Below, in pieces: positions 23,049-31,221 of a stretch of 33,225 bases of DNA. Within the stretch, counting starts at the first letter, position 1; each line of letters begins with the position of its first letter. The notes beneath the pieces are model-generated. The model was not told the origin of the DNA, ran no database searches, and saw nothing but the letters and a program-made list of their open reading frames with translations. Both the position numbers and the translations under genes were made by a program. Source of the DNA: an uncultured Pelagibacteraceae bacterium (GTDB lineage: Bacteria; Pseudomonadota; Alphaproteobacteria; Pelagibacterales; Pelagibacteraceae); contig CACOCL010000009.1 of NCBI GenBank assembly GCA_902625825.1, positions 1 through 33,225 on the forward strand, read 5' to 3'.

Positions 23049-23918
23049 ATGAAGATTGTAATTTTAATTCCAATTTATAACGATTGGCAATCAGTGTTCA
23101 AGTTAGTTGAAGAGATTAATACAGTTTCATCAAAACAAAAAAATGAAATTTCAGTTATCATAGTTGACGATGCATCAAATCATGATCGTCAAAATGATAA
23201 AATTACTTTTGAAAATATAAAATCCATAAAAATTTTACACATGAAAATAAATCAAGGACACGCAAGATGTATAGCAACAGGCTTAAAATATATTTATGAA
23301 AAAGAGGATTTTGATTTTGTTATACCAATGGACGGAGACGGTGAAGATCAACCAGTTGAAATTGAGGGATTCTTAAACAAGATAGAAGAGTCAGGGGGAA
23401 AACCAATTGTTGGGGAAAGAACAAAACGTTCAGAGAATTTTGTATTTAAAACATGCTACTTATTACATAAATTAATTACACTAACTTTTACTGGCAATTC
23501 AATTAAATTTGGTAACTTTACTTGTTTGTCCAAACATACAGTCGAAAAAATGATTAATGAAAAGGCCACGTGGAACAGTTTTTCAGGTGCATTAAAAAAA
23601 ATTGAGAATGATTTATTTCCAATTCCGTCTATTAGGGGAAAAAGATATTTTGGACCATCAAAGATGAGTTTTTTAAATCTTATAAAACACTCACTATCAA
23701 TTATGAGTGTTTTTAGAAAAGTATTTCTTTTACGTTCTGCTTTATTTATTATCCTCTATATCTTATTTATTAAAAGTTATGCATCAATTGTGACAGCAAT
23801 TCCATTAGTACTATTATTAATTGCTGTTTATCTAATCTCGAACTTAGCATTAAGAGAAAATATGAGAGAATTTAAAGACTGTTTAAAACAAATTAATTAT
23901 ATTGATCAAATTAAATGA
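23049..23918 (+). CDS. GT2 family glycosyltransferase, dolichol-phosphate-mannose-synthase-like
   Basis: This inverting GT-A enzyme of 289 residues (start at ATG 23049, MKIVILIPIYNDW) probably loads a sugar from a nucleotide donor onto polyprenyl phosphate. The nucleotide-binding N terminus has VIIVDDAS, then NQGHARCIATGLKYI, and the metal-binding D-x-D region reads PMDGDGEDQPVEI, the form common in DPM1/GtrB-like enzymes. The C terminus carries two hydrophobic segments (near 225-265), as in membrane-bound GtrB-type members. It is 17 bp downstream of the GT39-like gene and overlaps ppc by 4 bp (ATGA). With GT39 it forms a plausible donor-synthase plus transferase pair. Confidence 0.85.
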   Translation: MKIVILIPIYNDWQSVFKLVEEINTVSSKQKNEISVIIVDDASNHDRQNDKITFENIKSIKILHMKINQGHARCIATGLKYIYEKEDFDFVIPMDGDGEDQPVEIEGFLNKIEESGGKPIVGERTKRSENFVFKTCYLLHKLITLTFTGNSIKFGNFTCLSKHTVEKMINEKATWNSFSGALKKIENDLFPIPSIRGKRYFGPSKMSFLNLIKHSLSIMSVFRKVFLLRSALFIILYILFIKSYASIVTAIPLVLLLIAVYLISNLALRENMREFKDCLKQINYIDQIK

Positions 23919-26602
23919 AAAAAAAAGATCTTTATTATGAAAGAATTCCAACAAAACTTTTAAGAGAGGATGTGAGACATCTTGGAAATGTTCTTGGTAA
24001 AGTTATTAAAGAACAAGAAGGTCAAAAGTTTTTTGATTTAGTGGAAAAAACAAGAATTTTATCAAAAGCAAACACGATTAAACCAAATCGGAGAAGACTT
24101 AACGATAAAGTAGTAAATGTAATTAAAAATCTCAATCCTAAAAATACATTTAAATTAACTAGAGCGTTTTCTCATTTTATGAATTTTATTAATCTAGCGG
24201 AATTAGTAGACACATCTAGAAGCTTAAATGAATATGAAAACAACAAAAAAAAGATTAATAAAACTAATATTTTTATAGAGGAAATCTTTGAGGAGCTTTT
24301 TAAAAATAAAAAAATTGATAATAATAAGATTTATAACCTCACTAAAAATTTAAATATTGGAATAGTTTTAACAGCACATCCTACTGAAGTTAAAAGAAGA
24401 ACGCTTATTCAAAAATATCATAGTATTATGGAGATACTTGAAAAAAGAGAACTTTTTAAAGATCATCCATCAAAACAAATAACACTTGATAAAAAACTTC
24501 ATGATGAACTAACAATAATTTGGAATACAGATGATCTAAAAAGATCTAAACCCTCCCCATTCGACGAGGCAAGATGGGGGTTAGCAGTTATTGAGGATAG
24601 TTTATGGAATACAATACCAAGAGTTTACAGGAGATTAAATTCAATTTTTACGAAAAATATGAGAAAGAGTTTACCAAAAAATTTTAATCCAATCCAATTT
24701 GGATCATGGATGGGAGGAGATCGAGATGGAAATCCAAACGTTACATCTGAAGTCACAAAAAATGTAATTCTTTTATCCAGATGGGAAGCAGCAAAATTAT
24801 ATGAAAAATCATTAACTAAAATAATAAGATCTTACTCAATGAAAAAATGTTCTCAAAAAATTCTTAGACGAGTTGGAAAGTCATTTGAACCTTACAGAGT
24901 TTTTTTAAGACCTTTGAGAGATAAAATGAGAATTACTCACAGGTTAATTGAGCAACATTTAGTAAATAAAAAACCAATCGATCAGAAAAAACTATTAAGT
25001 TCTCGGGAAGAGATACTTAAACCTCTTAGAATTGTAAGAGAGTCTCTTGAACAAAATCAAAATGAAAATATTGCTAGTGGTGAGTTATTAGATTTAATGA
25101 GACGTGCAAAATGTTTTGGTATTAATTTAGCGAGACTTGATATAAGACAAGAATCATCAAGGCATAGCCAATTAATCGGAGAATTTATCAAAAAAAAATC
25201 TGATAGAAATTATTTTAATTTTAATGAGCAAGAAAAAATTAAATTTTTAAAAGAGGGGATAATTTCAAAAAAAAATAATATTAGACAATTTCAATTTCAA
25301 AATAAGGAAAATAAGGAAGTTTGGTCTACTTTTAAAATTCTAGCCAATGAACCTAGCGAATGTTTAGGAGCTTATGTAATTTCAATGACAACTTCAGCCT
25401 CTGATATATTGTCCGTTCTATTTTTACAAAAAGAAGCTAATATTAAGAATAAGTTGAGAGTGGTACCGTTATTTGAAACCCTTGATGATTTAATTAATGC
25501 AAAAGAAATTATGGAAAAACTTTTTTCACAATCATGGTACAGAAAGATTATTAAAAATAATCAAGAGGTAATGATTGGATATTCCGACTCAAATAAAGAT
25601 GCAGGCAAGATTTGCTCTAGCTGGCATCAGTATAAAGCACAAGAAGAGATAATAAAATTGGGAAAAAAATTTAAGATTAATGTAACTTTCTTTCATGGTA
25701 GGGGCGGTTCTGCTGGAAGAGGTGGTGGTCCAATTCAAGCAACATTAAGATCACAGCCTCCAAACTCAGTTAATGGCAAAATCAGGATAACTGACCAAGG
25801 TGAAGTTATTCAACAAAAATATGGCTATGAGCCTTTAGCAGAGTATAATTTATGTAGTTATATAGGGGCTGTTGCCGAAGCAACTTTAAATCCTCCGCCA
25901 CTACCAAAAAAAAATTGGAGATCCCTAATTGAAAAAATGTCTGAAATATCAAAAAATTCTTATAGAAAAAATATCAATCAAAATTTTGATTTTATAAAAT
26001 ATTTTAAAACAGTAACACCTCATAAGGCTTTGGGAAAACTCTCTATAGGCTCTAGACCATCTAAAAGAAAAAATGTTGATAATATAAAAAGTTTGAGAGC
26101 AATACCCTGGGTTTTTGCATGGACACAAATAAGGCTTATGCTTCCCGCATGGCTTGGAAGTGCAGAAGCTTTAAGATATTCATATATAAGCCAATTTAGA
26201 AGAACATTATTTGATATGGAAAGAAATTGGCCTTTTTTTAACTCGATGCTTGATATGTTAGATATGGTTATTTCTAAGGCTGATCCTGAAATATCAAAAA
26301 TTTATGAAGAAAATCTTGCTGATGAAAGTTTAAAAAGAGTTGGAAAAAAACTAAGATTTCAATTCGACGTTATTAAAAAATTGAATAAGAAAATTACACC
26401 TAAAGAAATAATTTCATCAAGAAAACAATTCAGAACATCTGTTATAATAAGAAATATATATTCAGAGGTTTTAAATATAATTCAACCAATAGTTATTAAG
26501 AAGTTAAAAAAAAGTAAAAAAATAGAGGATAAGAAATATTTAAACGATGCTTTACTAACCTCTATTGCAGGAATTTCTGCTGCGATGAAAAATACTGGCT
26601 AA
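23915..26602 (+). CDS. ppc: Phosphoenolpyruvate carboxylase
   Basis: PEPC fixes bicarbonate onto PEP to make oxaloacetate, feeding the TCA cycle. The 895 residues match the bacterial family (E. coli 883). Catalytic His155 lies in VLTAHPTEVKRRTL; the loop GSWMGGDRDGNPNVT, the second active-site His at residue 594 in FHGRGGSAGRGGGP, DQGEVIQQKYG, the LRAIPWVFAWTQIR segment and the C-terminal MKNTG (family-invariant terminal Gly) are all present. It appears intact. Its start overlaps the GT2 stop by 4 bp and its stop shares one base with the ATG of the alginate-lyase gene, so it looks cotranscribed with polysaccharide genes, which is an unusual setting for this central enzyme. Confidence 0.97.
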   Translation: MKKKDLYYERIPTKLLREDVRHLGNVLGKVIKEQEGQKFFDLVEKTRILSKANTIKPNRRRLNDKVVNVIKNLNPKNTFKLTRAFSHFMNFINLAELVDTSRSLNEYENNKKKINKTNIFIEEIFEELFKNKKIDNNKIYNLTKNLNIGIVLTAHPTEVKRRTLIQKYHSIMEILEKRELFKDHPSKQITLDKKLHDELTIIWNTDDLKRSKPSPFDEARWGLAVIEDSLWNTIPRVYRRLNSIFTKNMRKSLPKNFNPIQFGSWMGGDRDGNPNVTSEVTKNVILLSRWEAAKLYEKSLTKIIRSYSMKKCSQKILRRVGKSFEPYRVFLRPLRDKMRITHRLIEQHLVNKKPIDQKKLLSSREEILKPLRIVRESLEQNQNENIASGELLDLMRRAKCFGINLARLDIRQESSRHSQLIGEFIKKKSDRNYFNFNEQEKIKFLKEGIISKKNNIRQFQFQNKENKEVWSTFKILANEPSECLGAYVISMTTSASDILSVLFLQKEANIKNKLRVVPLFETLDDLINAKEIMEKLFSQSWYRKIIKNNQEVMIGYSDSNKDAGKICSSWHQYKAQEEIIKLGKKFKINVTFFHGRGGSAGRGGGPIQATLRSQPPNSVNGKIRITDQGEVIQQKYGYEPLAEYNLCSYIGAVAEATLNPPPLPKKNWRSLIEKMSEISKNSYRKNINQNFDFIKYFKTVTPHKALGKLSIGSRPSKRKNVDNIKSLRAIPWVFAWTQIRLMLPAWLGSAEALRYSYISQFRRTLFDMERNWPFFNSMLDMLDMVISKADPEISKIYEENLADESLKRVGKKLRFQFDVIKKLNKKITPKEIISSRKQFRTSVIIRNIYSEVLNIIQPIVIKKLKKSKKIEDKKYLNDALLTSIAGISAAMKNTG

Positions 26603-27795
26603 TGTTAAAAAAAGTTTTTGTTTTATTTATTTTTGTATTGTTTAGCACCCCTTCGTTTTCAAACTTTAAAAAAATAAAAAATAAAGCAACAATCACTCAA
26701 CCAGAAATTATTTTTCCAATTCAAAAAGATAAAAAAGGATGCATCAAAGATTTATATATATCTCCAGATAAAAACTATGTTTTACCAGTATTAAAGGTCA
26801 AAGCCCCTTCTGGGTACGGACTTGATAATAGATTTGATCACGCTAAGAGCAAATTTGAAGATTTTAGTTTTCCCTGTGGTAGTGGAAATGTAGAAGCGTG
26901 TGAAAATGTAAAAAGAGTAATTTTAGAGTGGGCAAAAGCTAATGCTGCCCAAAGAACGGGACCTTCTGATGGAGAAGGACGACACTGGAACGATACTTTA
27001 ACTGTTAATCTTTATATAGCTTCACCAATGATGGCAGCATATTCATTTGCCAAACAAGTTATTGACGTGACAGACGCAGAAGACAAAATTATTAAAGATT
27101 GGTTTAAAAAGATTGTCAAAAAAAATAAACATTTAATGTATGAATACTCAAACTATAAATCAGGATCTGGTGCAGCTGGCACACCCAAAAGAGCACATAA
27201 TCATGCCTTATCATCTGCAATGAGTCATATGCAATTAGGAATTTTACTAAATGATAATAAGTTATTTAAAACTGCTTTTAAAAATTTCGAAGCAGCTGTA
27301 AAATATCAAAGAAAAGATGGAAGCATGCCTATTGAAACAAGAAGGGGTGGAAGAGCAATGTTTTATCAAGCAAGAGCTATGAATGCACTAGCTGTCATTG
27401 CAATGATTGCAGAAAACCAAGGTTATAATATTTGGGACTATGAGCATAAAGGAAAAAATTATCATAACATTGTTAAGTTTTTTATAGATTTTACTGAAAA
27501 TAATGAAATTGTTTTTAAGTATGCAAAAAGTATGAAACACCCAGGACCTGCAAAAAATTATAAAAAACAAGATCTCAATAGTCGATCAAGTAGTAATTGG
27601 GGATGGTTATATGCCTATGTTTCAAGATTTCCTGATCATGAAAATGTGCGAAGACTTAAAGAATGGTCTCAAGATAAAAGTAAACTTAATAGTTATCAGT
27701 GGGATATAGTTCATCATTATTTAAATATTGGTAATAGGCCTTTTGGTTCAGCTTCTTGGACAGTAGTTGAAGCAAATTGTCACTTTACAAAATAA
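26602..27795 (+). CDS. Secreted alginate-lyase-like protein (PL5 type)
   Basis: This 397-residue predicted periplasmic polysaccharide lyase has a signal peptide (residues 1-20, ending SFS) and an alpha-barrel alginate lyase domain. The PL5 catalytic set can be matched with A1-III-type lyases: N200-H201 in AHNHALSSAMSHM, R248 and Y255 in IETRRGGRAMFYQARAMNAL (spacing of 7, as R239/Y246 in the Sphingomonas enzyme). Also typical are RTGPSDGEGRHWNDTLTVNL and VNLYIASPMMAAYSF. PL5 enzymes cleave poly-beta-D-mannuronate by beta-elimination, either to feed on it or, as AlgL, to edit nascent chains in the periplasm. Four cysteines (47, 92, 100 and near the end) could form disulfides. It overlaps ppc by one base. 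The true substrate is unknown. Confidence 0.82.
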   Translation: MLKKVFVLFIFVLFSTPSFSNFKKIKNKATITQPEIIFPIQKDKKGCIKDLYISPDKNYVLPVLKVKAPSGYGLDNRFDHAKSKFEDFSFPCGSGNVEACENVKRVILEWAKANAAQRTGPSDGEGRHWNDTLTVNLYIASPMMAAYSFAKQVIDVTDAEDKIIKDWFKKIVKKNKHLMYEYSNYKSGSGAAGTPKRAHNHALSSAMSHMQLGILLNDNKLFKTAFKNFEAAVKYQRKDGSMPIETRRGGRAMFYQARAMNALAVIAMIAENQGYNIWDYEHKGKNYHNIVKFFIDFTENNEIVFKYAKSMKHPGPAKNYKKQDLNSRSSSNWGWLYAYVSRFPDHENVRRLKEWSQDKSKLNSYQWDIVHHYLNIGNRPFGSASWTVVEANCHFTK

Positions 27796-27796
27796 A

Positions 27797-29038
27797 ATGA
27801 AAAAAATTTTAATTTTAATATTAATTCTTTTCACGAATAATGTATTTGCTAACCAAGAAGAGATTAAAAAAATGGTTTCCAAAAGTGAAAGTTATAATTT
27901 AGGGTTAAACAAGAAAGATACCACTATCCAAGGAATTAAACTTAAACCAATTACAAAAATTGAAGCCTTTAAACATTCTGTAAAAAAGAATTATGGTTGG
28001 ACAAAATATGGAATTAAAATTGTAAAATCCTCAGATGGATTACCAATTAGATATGGTGATACATCAATTAGATTTGAGCTTCGTTATAATGATTGTGGTT
28101 TTTTGTATAAAAATGGTAAAGAGAGAGATTGCATTAGATCAACACCCCATCATCGAGTTGAAATAGGACAAGGTCACAATAAAGATATTAGTTTAGGATT
28201 TAGACACAAACAAGATTATTGGTATACCGCTTCCTTTTACTTTCCTAAAGAACATAAATTTTATCGAAAACAATCTGTATTTCAATTTCACTCAAGTGAA
28301 GGGCCCTATCATCCTCCATTTCATTTAGAAATCTTCCCTAAAGAAGGATTGATGGCATCAATAAGCACATCAGAGGGAGTTTATGCAGACAAAGAAAACG
28401 CTTGTGGAGGAAGTGTTAAACAAACAACAAATTATTGTGAGAAAGTCAGACTTGAATATTTAGTTATGAGTCCTGATGAATTAGAGAATAGTTTAGGTAA
28501 ATGGACTGATTTAGTAATTCATGCGATTTGGGATAAACGCCCGTCTGATCATGAAAAAAATAAGGGTATGATTGAAGTGTTCATTAATGGAAAAAAAAAA
28601 TTACATTATGAAGGCCAATCTATGTGGGATATCGGTTTAACAGTAATGCAGTTGGGTATTTATCAAAGCAAAGAAGCACAAACCTTTAAAGGAAAAACTG
28701 GGACCCTAAAGGAGATGAAAGAGACTCCTACCATCATGTTTTATGATGAAATATGGGCTAAAAATAAGTGCGAAGATCTTCTGTTAAATCGTTTAGGTTA
28801 TTCTTGTGAAAGCTTGGAAAATCAATCTGATGACAGCACTAAGCCTTATTACATAGATAGAGCTTCACAGCAGGAATATATTGTCATTGTAAAAAATAAA
28901 ATTGATAAAAATATTTTAATCAAATTAAGAGGTTTTGATAAAGAAAGTTTAATCAAAAAAGCTATGAAGAAGTGTACTAATAAAAATAAAGATGGATGTT
29001 ATGTTCATTACTCTAGCATGTTAGCTATTGGTCAATAA
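27797..29038 (+). CDS. Secreted heparin-lyase/glucuronan-lyase-like polysaccharide lyase
   Basis: This 413-residue protein (ATG at 27797) has a signal peptide cut after VFA (residue 18). Residues ~70-330 look like a jelly-roll polysaccharide lyase of the heparin-lyase-like group (PF14099, PL13/PL20 relatives): TSIRFELRYNDCG, STPHHRVEIGQ, YWYTASFYFP, SVFQFHSSEGPYHPPFHLEI, KWTDLVIHAIWDKR, GMIEVFINGKKKLHYEG, MQLGIYQS and TIMFYDEIWA. The order of these strands matches the family well. A separate C-terminal piece of about 70 residues ends in a Cys pair (CTNKNKDGCYVHYSS) that I cannot assign. One base separates it from the PL5-like gene. The target is probably a uronic-acid polysaccharide; this is inference from the family. 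Confidence 0.72.
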   Translation: MKKILILILILFTNNVFANQEEIKKMVSKSESYNLGLNKKDTTIQGIKLKPITKIEAFKHSVKKNYGWTKYGIKIVKSSDGLPIRYGDTSIRFELRYNDCGFLYKNGKERDCIRSTPHHRVEIGQGHNKDISLGFRHKQDYWYTASFYFPKEHKFYRKQSVFQFHSSEGPYHPPFHLEIFPKEGLMASISTSEGVYADKENACGGSVKQTTNYCEKVRLEYLVMSPDELENSLGKWTDLVIHAIWDKRPSDHEKNKGMIEVFINGKKKLHYEGQSMWDIGLTVMQLGIYQSKEAQTFKGKTGTLKEMKETPTIMFYDEIWAKNKCEDLLLNRLGYSCESLENQSDDSTKPYYIDRASQQEYIVIVKNKIDKNILIKLRGFDKESLIKKAMKKCTNKNKDGCYVHYSSMLAIGQ

Positions 29039-29039
29039 A

Positions 29040-30317
29040 TTAAGTTCTAATTGTTGGCAAACAATAAAAATCAGCAGTATCTATTTTAGAAGAGTATTGC
29101 CTTCTCATATTCCATTTTTTATGAACCCCAGCACTGGCAAGACTTAATGTGGATCTTCCATATCTGTAATTAGTGTTATCAATTGATTGCATTAAACTTT
29201 TTATTTTTTCATCTTTTTCTGATGAAAATAGATTTTTTCTTCCATCATCGTTACGTAATCCTGTAAGCATCACACCTGCTTTCTGGTATCGATATCCGTT
29301 TTTAAAAATACTTTCTAAAATTGAAACTGCAGTTTTAACAGTTTCAATACTATTATTTGTTGCTATTGGAAAATCAATTGTTTTTGCGTTTGAATAATAA
29401 CCATAATCTCTTTGAAAAGGACTAGTTCTAACAAAGACTGTAATTGCTTTTGCAACCAAAGATTCTGATCTAATTTTTTCAGAAGCATTTAAACAATAAT
29501 TTGCAACAGCTTCTTTTAACTCTTGAAAAGTTTCAATTCTTTTTCCAAATGATCTTGAAACCACACAACTTTTCCTTTTTGTTTGTGTAGTTTCTAAATT
29601 GATACAAGGAATTCCCCTAAGCTCCATCGCTGTTCGTGAACTTAAAACATTAGAGCATTTTTTTATCCAAGTATTAGATTTATTTTTAAGTTGTTTAGCA
29701 TTATAAATTCCATTTTTTTGATAAAACTTTGTAAGTTGTTTGCCAACTCCCCATACATCATTAATTTCAACTTTCTCTAAAATTGGATCTAAATTTTCTA
29801 TTCCAATTAAACTAGTAACACCCGATTTTTTTTTCTTTGCAATATGATTTGCAACTTTGCTTAAAGTTTTAGTTTTAGCAATACCAATACTAGTTGGAAT
29901 ACCAGTCCACTGTAAAACTGTTTCTCTAATTTCTCTTCCAACCTTTTCAACTTCAGAGTCGGGGAAATTAGATAAATCTATAAATGCTTCATCAATTGAG
30001 TACACTTCTATTTCTGTATTAAATCTTTTAAGAGTTCTCATCACTCTTCTAGATAAATCTCCATATAAAGAATAATTTGAGGAAAAAACTTCGACCTTAT
30101 TTTTGATAATAATATCTTTTCCTTTAAAGTAAGGCTCACCCATCTTAATTCCTAAAGCTTTTGCTTCATTAGATCTAGATATAATACAACCGTCATTATT
30201 TGATAAAACAACAACTGGCTTTTTTCTTATTCTTGGATTAAATAATCTTTCACAAGAAACATAGAAAGAATTACAGTCAACTAAAGCTATTTTTTTAGTA
30301 CGTGGAATGGATGACAT
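29040..30317 (-). CDS. umuC: DNA polymerase V catalytic subunit UmuC
   Basis: UmuC is a Y-family error-prone polymerase that copies past DNA lesions during the SOS response, together with processed UmuD. The 425-residue length fits. Active-site acids are in IALVDCNSFYVSCER (first Asp) and YSIDEAFIDLS (Asp-Glu pair); LSNNDGCIISRSNEAKALGIKMGEP is the fingers region, followed by GIPTSIGIAKTKTLSKVANHIAKK and the helix-hairpin-helix-like NDVWGVGKQLTK. It overlaps umuD by 23 bp on the same strand, as in other umuDC operons, and ends one base from the convergent lyase gene. No truncation is seen. Confidence 0.95.
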   Translation of the reverse strand: MSSIPRTKKIALVDCNSFYVSCERLFNPRIRKKPVVVLSNNDGCIISRSNEAKALGIKMGEPYFKGKDIIIKNKVEVFSSNYSLYGDLSRRVMRTLKRFNTEIEVYSIDEAFIDLSNFPDSEVEKVGREIRETVLQWTGIPTSIGIAKTKTLSKVANHIAKKKKSGVTSLIGIENLDPILEKVEINDVWGVGKQLTKFYQKNGIYNAKQLKNKSNTWIKKCSNVLSSRTAMELRGIPCINLETTQTKRKSCVVSRSFGKRIETFQELKEAVANYCLNASEKIRSESLVAKAITVFVRTSPFQRDYGYYSNAKTIDFPIATNNSIETVKTAVSILESIFKNGYRYQKAGVMLTGLRNDDGRKNLFSSEKDEKIKSLMQSIDNTNYRYGRSTLSLASAGVHKKWNMRRQYSSKIDTADFYCLPTIRT

Positions 30318-30690
30318 AAGTTACAACTCCCCAAATAAAAACATCTTCTTCTTCATTAAGTAAGATTCTATTAGAAAAATCTTTAGATCCAGACGTTAGA
30401 AATTTTTTGTCTCTTTCTTGAACTAAAGTTTTAACTACAAGCTCATCATGAACATTTGCTATAACTGTTGAAAAGTTTTTTGGTTTTAAACTTTTATCGA
30501 CAACCAATAAATCTCCATCATTAATTCCAACATCTACCATTGACTTTCCTTGTACTCTGATAATGAAAGTAGCTGGAACATTTTTGATTAAATGCATATT
30601 TAAATCTATGTCTTCCTCTATGTAGTCGGTAGCAGGTGAGGGAAAACCAGCGCCAGCTTTATGTAGATAATAAGGGATAGTTAGTTTCAT
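30295..30690 (-). CDS. umuD: UmuD, self-cleaving SOS mutagenesis protein
   Basis: UmuD is a LexA-like serine/lysine protease; RecA-filament-stimulated self-cleavage gives UmuD', the pol V accessory subunit. The 131 residues are 8 shorter than in E. coli. The expected cleavage site is A14-G15 in KAGAGFPSPATDY. The catalytic serine is S50 (VQGKSMVDVGINDGD) and the catalytic lysine K87 (ELVVKTL), both 10 residues earlier than S60/K97 of E. coli UmuD, i.e. same spacing. A GTTC-N7-GTTC direct repeat begins at the base next to the start codon, consistent with LexA control. It is the first gene of umuDC. Confidence 0.95.
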   Translation of the reverse strand: MKLTIPYYLHKAGAGFPSPATDYIEEDIDLNMHLIKNVPATFIIRVQGKSMVDVGINDGDLLVVDKSLKPKNFSTVIANVHDELVVKTLVQERDKKFLTSGSKDFSNRILLNEEEDVFIWGVVTYVIHSTY

Positions 30691-30705
30691 GTTCTTATTT
30701 TGTTC
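30691..30705. promoter_or_regulatory. LexA (SOS) box, GTTC-N7-GTTC
   Basis: GTTCTTATTTTGTTC is a direct repeat of GTTC with a 7-base spacer, the known alphaproteobacterial LexA site. It abuts the umuD ATG (30688-30690), so bound repressor would sit over the start of the message. The repeat unit is actually longer (GTTCTTATTT twice, 11-bp period). Confidence 0.75.
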
Positions 30706-30761
30706 TTATTTATAGCCCATTTATACAATGCACGCAAGAGGTTGCATTTTGAGTCCGTAAT

Positions 30762-30790
30762 TGAATCAAAAGTGAATCAAAACGTGAACA
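30762..30790 (+). repeat. Tandem TGAATCAAAA repeats in the umuD/GFA interval
   Basis: TGAATCAAAA occurs at 30762-30771 and 30773-30782 (11-bp period), followed by the partial copy TGAACA at 30785. The core GAAT-N7-GAAT resembles a degenerate LexA box in the reverse orientation (GAAC-N7-GAAC). About 70-80 bp from each gene start; possible protein-binding site. Confidence 0.5.
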
Positions 30791-30812
30791 TCGAAACTAC
30801 ATTTTGTATGCT

Positions 30813-30821
30813 TGTGGATAA
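30813..30821 (-). promoter_or_regulatory. Perfect DnaA-box match
   Basis: TGTGGATAA is the complement of the consensus DnaA box TTATCCACA. It is a single copy in the 164-bp umuD/GFA interval, 33 bases before the GFA-gene ATG. One 9-mer in 33 kb can arise by chance; no cluster that would mark an origin is seen. Confidence 0.3.
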
Positions 30822-30854
30822 CTTCAACCAAGGATAGTTTCATTTTATATTAAA

Positions 30855-31217
30855 ATGAAAAAACTTATTTGTCATTGTGGGGCAGTAGAAGCAGAAATTA
30901 ATTTAGATGGAGATTTAGCTAAAGTGATAAAATGTAATTGTTCTATTTGTAAAAGAAAAGGAGCAATTATGTCGATGGTAAAAAATGAGGATTTTAAAAT
31001 TGTTAGAGGTGAAGATAAATTAAAACTTTATCAGTTTCATTCTAAAGTTGCCAAACATTACTTCTGTTCTGACTGTGGAATTTATACTCATCATAATCCA
31101 AGAATAAATCCAACCATGACAGGATTTAATGTCGGATGTATTGACGAAATAAATACTTTTGATATGAAGGAAATTCCAGTAAATGATGGTCAAAATCATC
31201 CCTTAGATAAAAAATAA
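30855..31217 (+). CDS. GFA (glutathione-dependent formaldehyde-activating/CENP-V) domain protein
   Basis: This 120-residue Mss4-like zinc protein has the family cysteines in order: CHCGAV near residue 6, CNCSICKRKG near 28-32, and YFCSDCGIYTHH near 70-80, the last a GFA-domain hallmark. GFA proteins were named for promoting adduct formation between formaldehyde and glutathione, but most members have no proven reaction. A role in one-carbon detoxification would suit a SAR11-type cell that oxidises C1 compounds; nothing here proves it. It starts a three-gene run with the kinase-like gene 4 bp downstream and tolC, on the strand away from umuD. Confidence 0.88.
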   Translation: MKKLICHCGAVEAEINLDGDLAKVIKCNCSICKRKGAIMSMVKNEDFKIVRGEDKLKLYQFHSKVAKHYFCSDCGIYTHHNPRINPTMTGFNVGCIDEINTFDMKEIPVNDGQNHPLDKK

Positions 31218-31221
31218 TTTA

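Noticed and set aside
30813-30821. Replication origin at the DnaA-box match
   Set aside because: Only one box; no AT-rich unwinding element with repeats and no origin-linked genes.
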